From Akkermansiaceae bacterium (GTDB lineage: Bacteria > Verrucomicrobiota > Verrucomicrobiia > Verrucomicrobiales > DEV007): DNA of 64,000 nucleotides. The position numbers were made by a program, and so were the translations under genes. How positions within the stretch are numbered: position 1 is the first letter of the stretch; each line of letters begins with the position of its first letter. The notes beneath the pieces were generated by a model. It was not told where the DNA came from. It made no database searches and saw only the letters and a program-made list of their open reading frames with translations. Shown piece by piece: positions 43,515 to 52,558 of the stretch. The stretch covers positions 186,001 through 250,000 of the forward strand of contig JACKQE010000006.1 in assembly GCA_024233005.1 (NCBI GenBank), read 5' to 3'.

Positions 43515-46373
43515 TCATGGTGGTGGAGAAGGAGGTTCCAAGGACAGGCCCATCCGTCGGCCCAAGGCCAGCAACTCCTGGTGCAGGCGGTCGAAGGCGT
43601 CCCTGAGAGCCGGAACGGCCTGAAGCGCGGCAGCCAGATGCCCCTCCCGCGCCTGTTGGTCGATCTCCGTCACTCTAGCCAACACTTGCTCGGCGCAATA
43701 GTTGGCCAGGGTTCCTTTCAACGCATGCGCCTCACGATGCAGGATCCCGGCATCACCGCCCATTCCCACAGCTTCGATGCGGGCCATCTGTTCGATACAT
43801 TCCTCCTCAAAAAGGCGGATGAGCTCCGCCGCCAATCCGTCTGCGGCATTCTGCTTCAGGAAAAGCTCCGCGTCGAAAATTTCCCGCACTCCCCTCTCCG
43901 TCCCAGCCGCTGAGCCGGGGATCCCGACTGGTTGATGACCGGGATTTTCCTCCGCTGCCAGAGTCCTCTCGACGATGGTGTCGAGAATGCGGAAAAGGTC
44001 ACCAGACCGGACCGGTTTCGAAAGGTAATCATCCATGCCCATGGCGAGACACTTTTCGCGGTCACCGGACATCGCATTGGCGGTCATCGCCACAATGGGA
44101 ATAGGGCCCTTCTTGACGCCCTGTTTCTCGATCTCCCGAATCCGTTGCGTCGCCTCGAATCCATCCATCTCCGGCATCTGCACGTCCATCAGGATCACGT
44201 CGAACCCGCCTTTCCTGAAAGCGTTCAGAACCCCATTCCCGGTGGCCACCAGGGTAACCCGGTGCCCGCGACTCTCAAGGAGCCGGGTGGCCACCAAGCC
44301 ATTGACTTTGCCATCTTCCGCCAGCAAAATATTCAATGGTTCGGTCTCTCGCGCGGACTGATCGACAGACTGCTCAGAAGCCTCGTCGGGGGCCGGAGGC
44401 GGGAGTGACAAAGGTGAAGGGGACTCACCCCAGATCCGGATGATCGCCTGGAGCAGATCGTAGGGCTTGACAGGTTTGGTCAGGACCTGGCCAATACCCA
44501 GGTCATCGAGTCCGCCCGTATCCGGAAGATGTCCCGCCGGGGCGAGCAGCAAGATTTTCGGAGCACCGGAGCCAAATTGGGAACGCACCCTCCGCGCCAC
44601 CTCAAAACCATCCATGCCAGGCATCATGAGATCGAGGAGAACCAGGCCCACGGCAGAGGAACCATCCCCTGGGTCAACGGCTCCGCTGAGCGCCTCCATC
44701 GCCTCTTTCCCGCTGCGGGCCGCCAGAGGCTCCAATTGCCAGCTCAGCAGCATGTCACACAAAATGTCCCGGTTCGTCTGGTGATCCTCGACCACAAGCA
44801 CACGGCGGCCGCGCAGTTGAGCGGGCACTGTCCGCGGTTCGATCTCCGGCTTGATGATTGTGGCAAAGCGGGTTGTGAAATGGAAGTGACTTCCTTTTCC
44901 GGGTTCGCTCTCCAGCCAAATCTTCCCCCCCATCAGATGGACCAACTGTGCCGCGATCGCCAATCCCAGACCCGTGCCTCCATAGGTGCGGGTCGTCGAG
45001 CTTTCCGCCTGGGTGAAGGATTCAAAAACAGCCCGCTGCTTTTCCGAAGCAATCCCGATGCCGGTGTCACTGACCGTCACCCGCAGCTTGATTTGTCCGG
45101 CGGATTTGGAATCCACCTGAACGTCGACCAGGACCTCTCCTTCATGGGTGAACTTGATGGCGTTCCCCACCAGATTGACGAGAATCTGGCGGAACCTTCC
45201 CTCATCCCCGCAGAGCTGATCGGGGACTTCCGGGCCGATCCTCCAAACCAGCTCCAGCCCCTGTTCGACCGCGCGCAGTGCCATGCCCTGCAATGTGTCC
45301 CCCATCGAATCGCGGAGTGAGAATTCCTGGCTGTGCAGCTCGAGCTTGCCGGCCTCAATTTTGGAGAAATCGAGAATGTCATTGAGCACGGTGAGCAGCG
45401 ATTCGGAGGAATGCAGCACCAGTTTCTGGTATTCCCGCTGCTGTGGGGTCAGGTCGGTGCCGAGCAATAATTCCGTCAGGCCAATGACCCCGTTCATCGG
45501 AGTGCGGATCTCGTGGCTCATGTTCGCGAGAAACTCGCTTTTTGCCTTGCTGGCCTGCTCGGCGGCTTCCTTGGCTTCCCGCAGAATGACCTCATTACGC
45601 CGCCGCTCGGCCAGGCTCGCCCGCATCATGGTGATGATTGCCATCGACGAAAAGGCGAAGGTCGCGATCACTGACAGAAAATTGATGACGCCTAATCGAG
45701 CGCGATTGATCGCCGCCACCCAGTTGTCCGCCGGAAAATCCACCCCAAGGACAGCTTCCACTCGGCCTTGATCATCCAACATCGGAACAAAAGCACTGAC
45801 CCACGTTCCCCACCGATCCGTGTAGATGGAATCATCGAAGCTCGCCACACCACGATAGGCGGCATCGAGATACGCACTCTGATCGGTCCAAAGCTCTCCG
45901 ATCGGAGTGCGGCTCTCCCGCTCGCCATCATAGACACCGTTGTGGTCATAGTCGGTTTCGGAGTCGACCACCAACTGGTTGCCCTCGGGGTGCTGGCGAA
46001 AGGTATAGATATCCGCCACGGCGTCATTCAGCTTGAGCCAGCGAATCTGCTTTTCGATCATTGCGAGATAGCGCGGATCGTCAGGTTTGGTTTCCAACGT
46101 GATGGAAGCGTGCCCCATCGACTTCAACTCTTCCGCATAGGTCGGGGCGAGGCCGGAAATGAGGGTGCGCTGACGGTTTTTCTCACTCCTGCCGGCAGTG
46201 TTCACCAGGAACCAGCCGGGCACCAAAATGACCGCCAACAAGAACCAGCCAACCAGAAAGATCCTGCTGAACCGGGCGTAATGCCGCATCCAAAATGCCA
46301 GCGCCGTCATCACGAGGAGACAAGTCACCGCGAACCACACAAAATCGTTTTGTGATGTATGAGCTTCGACCAT
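43515..46373 (-). CDS. Hybrid sensor histidine kinase with two receiver domains and an HPt domain
   Basis: The 952-residue product has two N-terminal membrane helices (about 11-30 and 38-60), a periplasmic sensor of about 165 residues and a third membrane helix near 228-252. The kinase core carries the H-box SHEIRTPMNG (His near 287), N-box NLVGNAIKFTHEG, and GTGLGLAI. Receiver 1 has DLMMPGMDG, receiver 2 DVQMPEMDG, and the C-terminal HPt carries HALKGTLANY. This is the BarA/ArcB-like full phosphorelay in one chain. The sensor includes a calcium-type loop, DYDHNGVYDGE. The cognate DNA-binding regulator is not adjacent. ATG at 46373 is chosen over a TTG at 46394. Confidence 0.93.
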   Translation of the reverse strand: MVEAHTSQNDFVWFAVTCLLVMTALAFWMRHYARFSRIFLVGWFLLAVILVPGWFLVNTAGRSEKNRQRTLISGLAPTYAEELKSMGHASITLETKPDDPRYLAMIEKQIRWLKLNDAVADIYTFRQHPEGNQLVVDSETDYDHNGVYDGERESRTPIGELWTDQSAYLDAAYRGVASFDDSIYTDRWGTWVSAFVPMLDDQGRVEAVLGVDFPADNWVAAINRARLGVINFLSVIATFAFSSMAIITMMRASLAERRRNEVILREAKEAAEQASKAKSEFLANMSHEIRTPMNGVIGLTELLLGTDLTPQQREYQKLVLHSSESLLTVLNDILDFSKIEAGKLELHSQEFSLRDSMGDTLQGMALRAVEQGLELVWRIGPEVPDQLCGDEGRFRQILVNLVGNAIKFTHEGEVLVDVQVDSKSAGQIKLRVTVSDTGIGIASEKQRAVFESFTQAESSTTRTYGGTGLGLAIAAQLVHLMGGKIWLESEPGKGSHFHFTTRFATIIKPEIEPRTVPAQLRGRRVLVVEDHQTNRDILCDMLLSWQLEPLAARSGKEAMEALSGAVDPGDGSSAVGLVLLDLMMPGMDGFEVARRVRSQFGSGAPKILLLAPAGHLPDTGGLDDLGIGQVLTKPVKPYDLLQAIIRIWGESPSPLSLPPPAPDEASEQSVDQSARETEPLNILLAEDGKVNGLVATRLLESRGHRVTLVATGNGVLNAFRKGGFDVILMDVQMPEMDGFEATQRIREIEKQGVKKGPIPIVAMTANAMSGDREKCLAMGMDDYLSKPVRSGDLFRILDTIVERTLAAEENPGHQPVGIPGSAAGTERGVREIFDAELFLKQNAADGLAAELIRLFEEECIEQMARIEAVGMGGDAGILHREAHALKGTLANYCAEQVLARVTEIDQQAREGHLAAALQAVPALRDAFDRLHQELLALGRRMGLSLEPPSPPP

Positions 46374-46552
46374 CAGACCCAATGTCGCCGGCAAGATTGC
46401 ACCTTCCAGGCAATGTCCAGCAGACTAAAAGAAACCGGTGATCTGTTCAATCACTTACTGGCCGACACCTTCCATGGTCCTCGAACACGGCAGATCTCCT
46501 TGGGAACCTTTCATTGGGGTGACTTTTGGGGTATTCTCGGCTTTTGCACCCC

Positions 46553-48199
46553 ATGAACCGACTTCTGCCCCTTGCAATCATCCTTGTCACAGGGGTGTCG
46601 TCAGCCCCTGCCGATGACACCGCCCGCCTCGCCGCGTTGCTGGCACCGGGGCAACCATCGGGCGGAGTGGTGACGATCCCACCCGGCGATTACCACCTCG
46701 ACGGCGCCGAACCAATTCCTCTGGCCTCCCGCATGACCGTTTCCGCTTACGGAGCGCGTTTTCTACTTCCCCGGACCCTGCCGGACAAAGCGCGGATCGT
46801 TCTTTTTGCCGGAGCCGACATTTCGCACTTTACGTGGCAGGGAGGCGAGTTTGTCGGTCAGGTGTTCGATCCGGCGCAACGGGACAACACTTGGGAACCG
46901 AATGTGACCACGAAGGGCATCGAGATCACGACCACCCGCGAAGGGGGCACGCACGACATCCTCTTCCGGGATGTGAAAGCGGACGGCCTGGCCGGGGCGG
47001 TGATCGGGGTTCACGGTCTCACCGGCAAGAGCAGCGAGAGTTCGGTGGAGGCTTATGCGGAACGGGTGGCTCTGGAAAGCTGCAGCCTGCTGCGGAGTGG
47101 AAAATTCATGTGGGACTATGGCTACCTCTGGCAGATCCTGACATGGCCGGAGGAATACGAAACTTGGGAAGTCGAACGGGCAACCCGGTATTTCCGGTCC
47201 GACCTCGTGCAGCTCGTGAGAATGGAAGACGGCGATGACCGAGTGGTCTTCGATGCTCTTCAAAAACCTCTCCCGGTGAGCCGGTCGGATGAACCTGCGG
47301 AAGCGCTGAGCTTTCTTGGCTCTGTCCTGCCGAAAAATCTCCGCCGCGGCCAGCAGTATTTTGTGGTCGCATCCGGCAAAGATCACATCAAAATTTCGGA
47401 AACTCCCGGCGGCATCCCCCTCCGATTCAAAGGGGACACGGTGGGCGCGTCCCTGGCCCACAATCTCTCCGCCACCTATCTTTCCGCTTATGCGCCGACC
47501 GGCAGCGGTCCAGGAAAAGGCGCTTTCGACATCGTCGGCGCGAGGGACGTGCGCGTGACCGGGTGCCAACTCAGCGCTCTTGGAGACACCATGCACATCC
47601 AGCGGTGCCAGAACATCATCTTCGCCAACAATCACATCCTCGGGTCAAGGATGGGGGCCTTCTTCCTGGCCGAGTATTGCCGGAATGCCACCATCACCGG
47701 CAACCTGGTCGATGGAACCAACGGCAGCCGGGTGGTCAGCGTGGAAAAATCCTGCACCGACGTGACCATGATCGGCAACACCTTCCGCAACGGTGGCCGG
47801 GGAGCGTGGATCAATCAGCCGGTAAACTTTATCCTGACCGGAAATGTTTTCGTCAACAACACGACCAAAAACGACCCCGACAAGCGGCGGGGACGGATCG
47901 CCTACCAAACCGGGGCACCGGGGCGTTTTCCGGAACTTTATTTCACGATCTACGAACCCGGGGCCCGGTATGGTCCCGTGATCGTGCGTGACAATGTCTT
48001 TGTTCCTGGCCCGGCGGCTCCCGCAGAAGCCGTGACCTTTGCCCCAGGCGGGCACGACCTGCAGATGACGGGCAATTCCTTCCAAGGAAAGCCGGTCTCG
48101 ATCGCGCTCGACCCCAGCTGCCAACAAACCCTGATCCGGGAAAATCCTGGTGCGGAAACCGTGGTCAAACCTGTGGATTTCAATCACGGGCGACGCTGA
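46553..48199 (+). CDS. Secreted right-handed beta-helix protein
   Basis: The ATG at 46553 gives a leader (LLPLAIILVTGVSSAPAD) and 548 residues. The N-terminal part (GGVVTIPPGDYHLDG, MTVSAYGARFLLP) is the start of a pectate-lyase-like right-handed beta-helix. Later turns such as VRVTGCQLSALGDTMHIQRCQNI and NATITGNLVDGTNGSR repeat the helix pattern. No catalytic signature of a known lyase family is clear. It may process or bind a polysaccharide outside the cell. It is divergent from the hybrid kinase, with 179 bp between the starts. Confidence 0.78.
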   Translation: MNRLLPLAIILVTGVSSAPADDTARLAALLAPGQPSGGVVTIPPGDYHLDGAEPIPLASRMTVSAYGARFLLPRTLPDKARIVLFAGADISHFTWQGGEFVGQVFDPAQRDNTWEPNVTTKGIEITTTREGGTHDILFRDVKADGLAGAVIGVHGLTGKSSESSVEAYAERVALESCSLLRSGKFMWDYGYLWQILTWPEEYETWEVERATRYFRSDLVQLVRMEDGDDRVVFDALQKPLPVSRSDEPAEALSFLGSVLPKNLRRGQQYFVVASGKDHIKISETPGGIPLRFKGDTVGASLAHNLSATYLSAYAPTGSGPGKGAFDIVGARDVRVTGCQLSALGDTMHIQRCQNIIFANNHILGSRMGAFFLAEYCRNATITGNLVDGTNGSRVVSVEKSCTDVTMIGNTFRNGGRGAWINQPVNFILTGNVFVNNTTKNDPDKRRGRIAYQTGAPGRFPELYFTIYEPGARYGPVIVRDNVFVPGPAAPAEAVTFAPGGHDLQMTGNSFQGKPVSIALDPSCQQTLIRENPGAETVVKPVDFNHGRR

Positions 48200-48302
48200 A
48201 GCACACCCTGAGGCGCCGCGCGTGCGACCATTAGGAAATTCACCGGAAAAGAGAAATCCCGTGATCCTTGTGTCCCCAACCTAAAAAGCCAGACTTGCAG
48301 TC

Positions 48303-48377
<75 letters not shown>

Positions 48378-48535
48378 GTGGGACCGTGAGGCCTTGACCT
48401 CGCGTAAAGTGGAAGGGCAAGATGGACCGTGGGCCGCTTTCCCGCAAGATGTTTTTTTCACTCTGGAGGAGGAAAATTTGCCCCCTCCCGTAGCGTGCCT
48501 TTGGAGTTCCATGGCAGCAAGGCGTCCCGTTCTCC

Positions 48536-48554
48536 CTTTGGCTTGGAGCCAAAG
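48536..48554. terminator. Perfect 8-bp hairpin downstream of waaA (weak terminator candidate)
   Basis: CTTTGGCT and AGCCAAAG form a perfect stem with a TGG loop, 72 bp past the waaA stop on the minus strand. No T-tract follows on either strand, so intrinsic termination is doubtful. The rest of the 248 bp between the tRNA and waaA holds no gene I can support. Confidence 0.3.
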
Positions 48555-48625
48555 CGGGGGTCAAATCCCTCAGAGCAAGGCGCGAGGAAAGAAGCCCGGA
48601 AGCTTGCCTCGGCCCGGCCTGCGCA

Positions 48626-50011
48626 TCAGACCACCTCTGGCGGATTCCCCAGCAGGCTGAGGAAATCCCCGGCCGTTCGCGAGGCCGCCCCGTGATGGAT
48701 CGCCAGAACGGCCTGCCCGGCGGCCACCATGTGCCGACCAGTGGAGGGATTCCGCAACAGTTCCCGCAGAGGTTCGTGCAAGAGGGTTTCCATGGCCTGT
48801 CCATCCCCATCCTCCAGCACCAGCAGTCCCCCGGCGGTGCGGAGTTCCTCGACGAGACTGGTGAAGTTTCCCATATGGGGACCCACCACGGCAGGCACGC
48901 CCACCGCGATGGGTTCGGAAGGATTTTGCCCCCCCCGGCCGAGCAGACTTTTTCCCACCACGACAACCGATGCCAGGGCGTACCAGGCCCGCAGTTCTCC
49001 CGTGGTGTTGGCGATAAGAACCACCGGAGCGGAGAGGTCGGAAAGGTCCTCTGTCGGATCCGGCACCACCCGGTGCCGCAGGAGGGGACGAATCCCCAGG
49101 GAAACGAGATCCTTGGCCACGCCGCGTCCTCTTTCCGCGTGGCGGGGCACCAGCACGAGCCGCAAACCGGGAAATTCCTCCCGGAGCCTGAGCCAAACAC
49201 GGGCGATCAACGCCTCCTCCCCCGCATGGGTGGACCCCCCGATAAGCATGGGACCGTCCCCTCCCTGCCCTTGCACTTCAAGCCACCCACGCAACGCCGC
49301 GATCTTGGCCTCGTCTCCAGCCGCCACGGTGTCGTCGTATTTGATGCTGCCAGGACAGAAAATCCGATCTTCCGGAACCCCGAGCCGCGCGAAGCGGATC
49401 CGATCGGCGGGAAACTGCACCGCCACCCGGTCCAACAGTCCATAAAGCGGTCGGGTGACGACCCGAAAAGAGTGAAATCTGCGTTCCGAGCGCCTGGAAA
49501 GCCTGGCGTTGGCGAGAACGACGGCACCGTTGCGGACTTTCACGGCCTGCACCAAATTCGGCCAGATCTCCGCCTCAATCAGAATGAGGATCCGGGGTCG
49601 GACCAGACGCACGACCCGGCCCGCGACCCAGGGCAGATCCACCGGATGATAGATGATCGTGGCGAGGTCCCTGAGTTCCTTTTCCGCGAGGCGGTAGCCT
49701 GTGGCCGTGGTGGTGGAAAAGACCAAGTCGAGGCCAGGAGACCGGGCCAGCAGGGCTCGGAGCAGTTTGGCCCCGACGAGGACCTCCCCGACGCTGACGG
49801 CATGCACCCAAAGCCTGGGAGCAGTCCCCGACTTCAGCCGGGCTTGGCGGGCGGCTCCATAGAAACCAAACCGCTGGGAGAGACTGCCGAAAAAATCACC
49901 CCGCCGGAGTCCCTTGATGAGGTATCCCGGAAACCCCACCACAAGCAAGACCGGCAGCAGGGCATTGTAGAGCCAGCGGATCCAAAGGGGCAGGCGGTCA
50001 GGAGTCGGCAT
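48626..50011 (-). CDS. waaA: 3-deoxy-D-manno-octulosonic acid (Kdo) transferase
   Basis: The 461-residue enzyme attaches Kdo to lipid A precursor at the inner membrane in LPS synthesis. An N-terminal membrane anchor (about 12-33, WLYNALLPVLLVVGFPGYLI) is followed by the glycosyltransferase fold. The catalytic base Glu76 lies in HAVSVGEVLVG. Other family blocks are STTTATGYRLAE, EAEIWPNLV, NARLSRRSERR and GGRGGQNPSEP-like nucleotide-sugar contacts near the end (GKSLLGRGGQNPSEP). The Met at 50011 is chosen because the upstream extension has no homology. The presence of waaA shows the host makes LPS. rsmD lies 82 bp upstream on the same strand. Confidence 0.95.
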   Translation of the reverse strand: MPTPDRLPLWIRWLYNALLPVLLVVGFPGYLIKGLRRGDFFGSLSQRFGFYGAARQARLKSGTAPRLWVHAVSVGEVLVGAKLLRALLARSPGLDLVFSTTTATGYRLAEKELRDLATIIYHPVDLPWVAGRVVRLVRPRILILIEAEIWPNLVQAVKVRNGAVVLANARLSRRSERRFHSFRVVTRPLYGLLDRVAVQFPADRIRFARLGVPEDRIFCPGSIKYDDTVAAGDEAKIAALRGWLEVQGQGGDGPMLIGGSTHAGEEALIARVWLRLREEFPGLRLVLVPRHAERGRGVAKDLVSLGIRPLLRHRVVPDPTEDLSDLSAPVVLIANTTGELRAWYALASVVVVGKSLLGRGGQNPSEPIAVGVPAVVGPHMGNFTSLVEELRTAGGLLVLEDGDGQAMETLLHEPLRELLRNPSTGRHMVAAGQAVLAIHHGAASRTAGDFLSLLGNPPEVV

Positions 50012-50093
50012 GAGGGGAAGATCGATTCCGGAAGGTTGCCCCGGCGTCACAGGGGAGTCGGGCACACTTTCTTGGCGAAAGTTGGGGCGTTGT

Positions 50094-50690
50094 CTACGGG
50101 GAATCGGAGGAATCTCCCTCGCCCGGGACCTGGTCCTTCGCAAGCGCGAGATACGTGACTAGGGTTTCTCCATAACGACGCTCCCTCAGGGAATGCCAGA
50201 CCGGAGCGGGAGGGAGACGGCTCTTGGACCAGGACTCGAGGACAAAGCATCCGCCCGGGCGCAAAAGAGTAGGCAGGGTCGGAGTCTCGAGCAGGGTTTT
50301 CAGTTCTTCCCGTTCCTCAGGTCCCCTGGCATACGGAGGATCGGCAAAAATAAGATCGAATCCCGGACTGGATGGAAGCGACCGCAGGATCTGGGAGACG
50401 CGTCCCGGACGGACCATGCCACCGGCCAGTCGGGTGGAGAGCAGGTTCTCCTCAATGATCCGGCAAGCGGTCGTGGATTCCTCAACAAAGAGGACCGAGG
50501 CCGCTCCCCGGCTTAAGGACTCGATGCCCAAGGCCCCACTGCCAGCGTAGAGGTCCAAGACCCGGGCTCCGGAGACCAGATCGCCCAGGCTCGAGAAAAC
50601 CGCCTCCCGAACCCGGTCCGTTGTCGGCCGGGTCAGGGATCGGGGAACTTTCAAGGGCTGGCCGCCCGCCAGGCCGGTGATGACTCGCAT
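50094..50690 (-). CDS. rsmD: 16S rRNA (guanine(966)-N(2))-methyltransferase
   Basis: The 198-residue enzyme methylates G966 of 16S rRNA using S-adenosylmethionine. The N-terminal MRVITGLAGG is the family start, which fixes the ATG at 50690. The SAM loop is LDLYAGSGALGIESLSRGA (about 45-63). The catalytic DPPY tetrapeptide is at 117-120, within IFADPPYARGP. The length is normal for RsmD. It precedes waaA on the same strand, a housekeeping pair. Confidence 0.95.
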   Translation of the reverse strand: MRVITGLAGGQPLKVPRSLTRPTTDRVREAVFSSLGDLVSGARVLDLYAGSGALGIESLSRGAASVLFVEESTTACRIIEENLLSTRLAGGMVRPGRVSQILRSLPSSPGFDLIFADPPYARGPEEREELKTLLETPTLPTLLRPGGCFVLESWSKSRLPPAPVWHSLRERRYGETLVTYLALAKDQVPGEGDSSDSP

Positions 50691-50894
50691 GCGGGAATCC
50701 TTGCCCCGGCAGGGAGGTTTCGCAAGTGGAGGAGTGGCGCCCACTTCTTCCCCTTGATGAACCTAGGAGGCGCACCTGGCACCCCGCCGACAGGCCTCCT
50801 GATGATTTTTTTACGTATTGGAGCTTTTTCTGTCACAAAGGCATGCGAAGATTTCGATGTCAGTAAGTGTCAGAGAACCACCACTCTAGCTTCC

Positions 50895-52424
50895 ATGCCC
50901 CCTGAAAACCATCATCCCTCTGCCGTGCCACTTCCTCAAGCGGTGACATTGGGGGTGGAGGATCTCGCTCCGGAAGAATCCCCACCCGTTGCGATGGTGG
51001 TGAATGCGGACACATCCAGCCCACCAGGGGAACCGGTCCTGAAAGCCATCGTGGCTCCAGAGGAAACTGTGATACCCCATCCGGTGGCGGCAGTGCGCGA
51101 CCCCTGGGTGGAATATGCGATCCAGTGGCTCCGCCCGCGTCCGAAGCAAAATGACGCCGCCCAAAAAGTGTCGGCCTTCACCGTCGCGCTGGCGGTGCAT
51201 GCGGTGATCATTTTTCTCCTCGGCCTCGTCATTCTGTCAGTGCCGTTGATCGACCCACCGGCACTCACCGCGGTGGTCGCGCCAGTGGATCCGACCATCG
51301 AGGTGGAGTCGGTCCAGTTGCAGAAAGTCCAGCGGGTCAGCCATGCCTCGAGCGCCTCGGCCACCCCGACGTTCACCATCACCTCGAATGCACTTTCCAA
51401 CGTGGCCATCCCCGACTTCGATCGCAAGGCCAGTCTCGATGTCACGATCGGCATGCAGGGTTTCGGAGCGGACATGGGGCTGGGCTTCGAACCCGACGGC
51501 GTCGAATCGAAGGTCAACTTCTTCGGAATCAAGAGCAGCGGCAAACGCATCGCCTTCGTCATCGATGCGGAGAAGTTCATGCTTGAGGACAAGAAAGGCG
51601 GCATGCCCGCCTACGAAAAGGTGAAGGAGGAAATCGGCCGCATGCTTGCCGGTCTGAACCGGGCCACCGCTTTCAATCTCCTCGTCTACGAAGGGGGGCG
51701 GCTCGCCACGTTCCGTGACAAGCTGATCCCGGCGCAGCCCTCGGCGATCCGCGAAGCCTTGGCCTGGCTCGCGCCGCTGAACAAAGATTTCGACCGGCTC
51801 GGCATCGCGGCTTCGGCGGAATACAATTCCATGCAGGTGAAAGCCACGAACCTCGAGCCGGTGCAGGCTAAGGACATCTCGGGCTATCCCAAGGCCATCC
51901 AGGCCGCGCTGGAGATGGATGTGCACACCTTGTTCATCATCAACAGTGGCTGGCGCCACATGCACCGGACGCCCACGGAGAAAGAAAAGAAGGAGCTTGA
52001 GAAGCGCCGGGAAAAAGAATGGGACGAGAAAAAACAGGCCGAGTGGGCCTTGGCGGTGAAGGAGGCGCATGATTTCGTGGACAAGGAAAATGCCGCCCGC
52101 AAGGCCAAGGGGGTTCCTCCCAAAGTGATCGCCGACTGGTGGCCATTGGTCCGCCAGCGCTCCCCGAAAACAGCCTACCCTCCCTCCTACCGGGGCTACA
52201 CACCTGAAGAAGTCGAGGACACCATCAAGCACTCGGTGTCCGATCTCTACCGGGACGCCAACAAGCCCCGCCCGGAGGTCAATGTGGTGCTTTTCATCGG
52301 TGAGGATGAAATGGTGTCCCCGGTGATCGAGGAGCATTTCAAAAACCTGACCCGCGGCAACCGGGGAAAACTCAAGGTCCTCAAAGGGCTCGCAGGCATC
52401 GAGGATGTCACCAAGGTGAAATAG
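50895..52424 (+). CDS. Membrane-anchored VWA-like protein, paralog 1
   Basis: The ATG at 50895 gives 509 residues. An acidic, Pro-rich cytosolic segment (1-88) is followed by one membrane helix (about 93-118, FTVALAVHAVIIFLLGLVIL), a layout like TonB/TolA-type anchors. The outer part contains a VWA-like fold starting at FFGIKSSGKRIAFVIDAEKFM. The MIDAS motif DxSxS is replaced by DAEKF (D224), so metal binding there is doubtful. A Lys/Glu-rich coiled stretch (about 355-410) and a second beta-strand core (NVVLFIGEDEMV) follow. Function is unknown; a structural envelope complex is likely. It is first in a three-gene cluster. Confidence 0.78.
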   Translation: MPPENHHPSAVPLPQAVTLGVEDLAPEESPPVAMVVNADTSSPPGEPVLKAIVAPEETVIPHPVAAVRDPWVEYAIQWLRPRPKQNDAAQKVSAFTVALAVHAVIIFLLGLVILSVPLIDPPALTAVVAPVDPTIEVESVQLQKVQRVSHASSASATPTFTITSNALSNVAIPDFDRKASLDVTIGMQGFGADMGLGFEPDGVESKVNFFGIKSSGKRIAFVIDAEKFMLEDKKGGMPAYEKVKEEIGRMLAGLNRATAFNLLVYEGGRLATFRDKLIPAQPSAIREALAWLAPLNKDFDRLGIAASAEYNSMQVKATNLEPVQAKDISGYPKAIQAALEMDVHTLFIINSGWRHMHRTPTEKEKKELEKRREKEWDEKKQAEWALAVKEAHDFVDKENAARKAKGVPPKVIADWWPLVRQRSPKTAYPPSYRGYTPEEVEDTIKHSVSDLYRDANKPRPEVNVVLFIGEDEMVSPVIEEHFKNLTRGNRGKLKVLKGLAGIEDVTKVK

Positions 52425-52558
52425 CCCCCCTTCCCAACCTCAAAAAGACGCGTTCGCGGCAGCTGCTCATCCGGGAAAATCGGTGGCGGGGCGCAACAAT
52501 CAGTGGCAGGTTTTACTTCTTCTACCGCCATTTGTCCATCGCACGCGGACACCTCCAC

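Noticed and set aside
48692..50158. 488-codon plus-strand ORF opposite waaA
   Set aside because: Composition is Pro/His/Gly-rich with no domain; the opposite strand encodes an obvious Kdo transferase.
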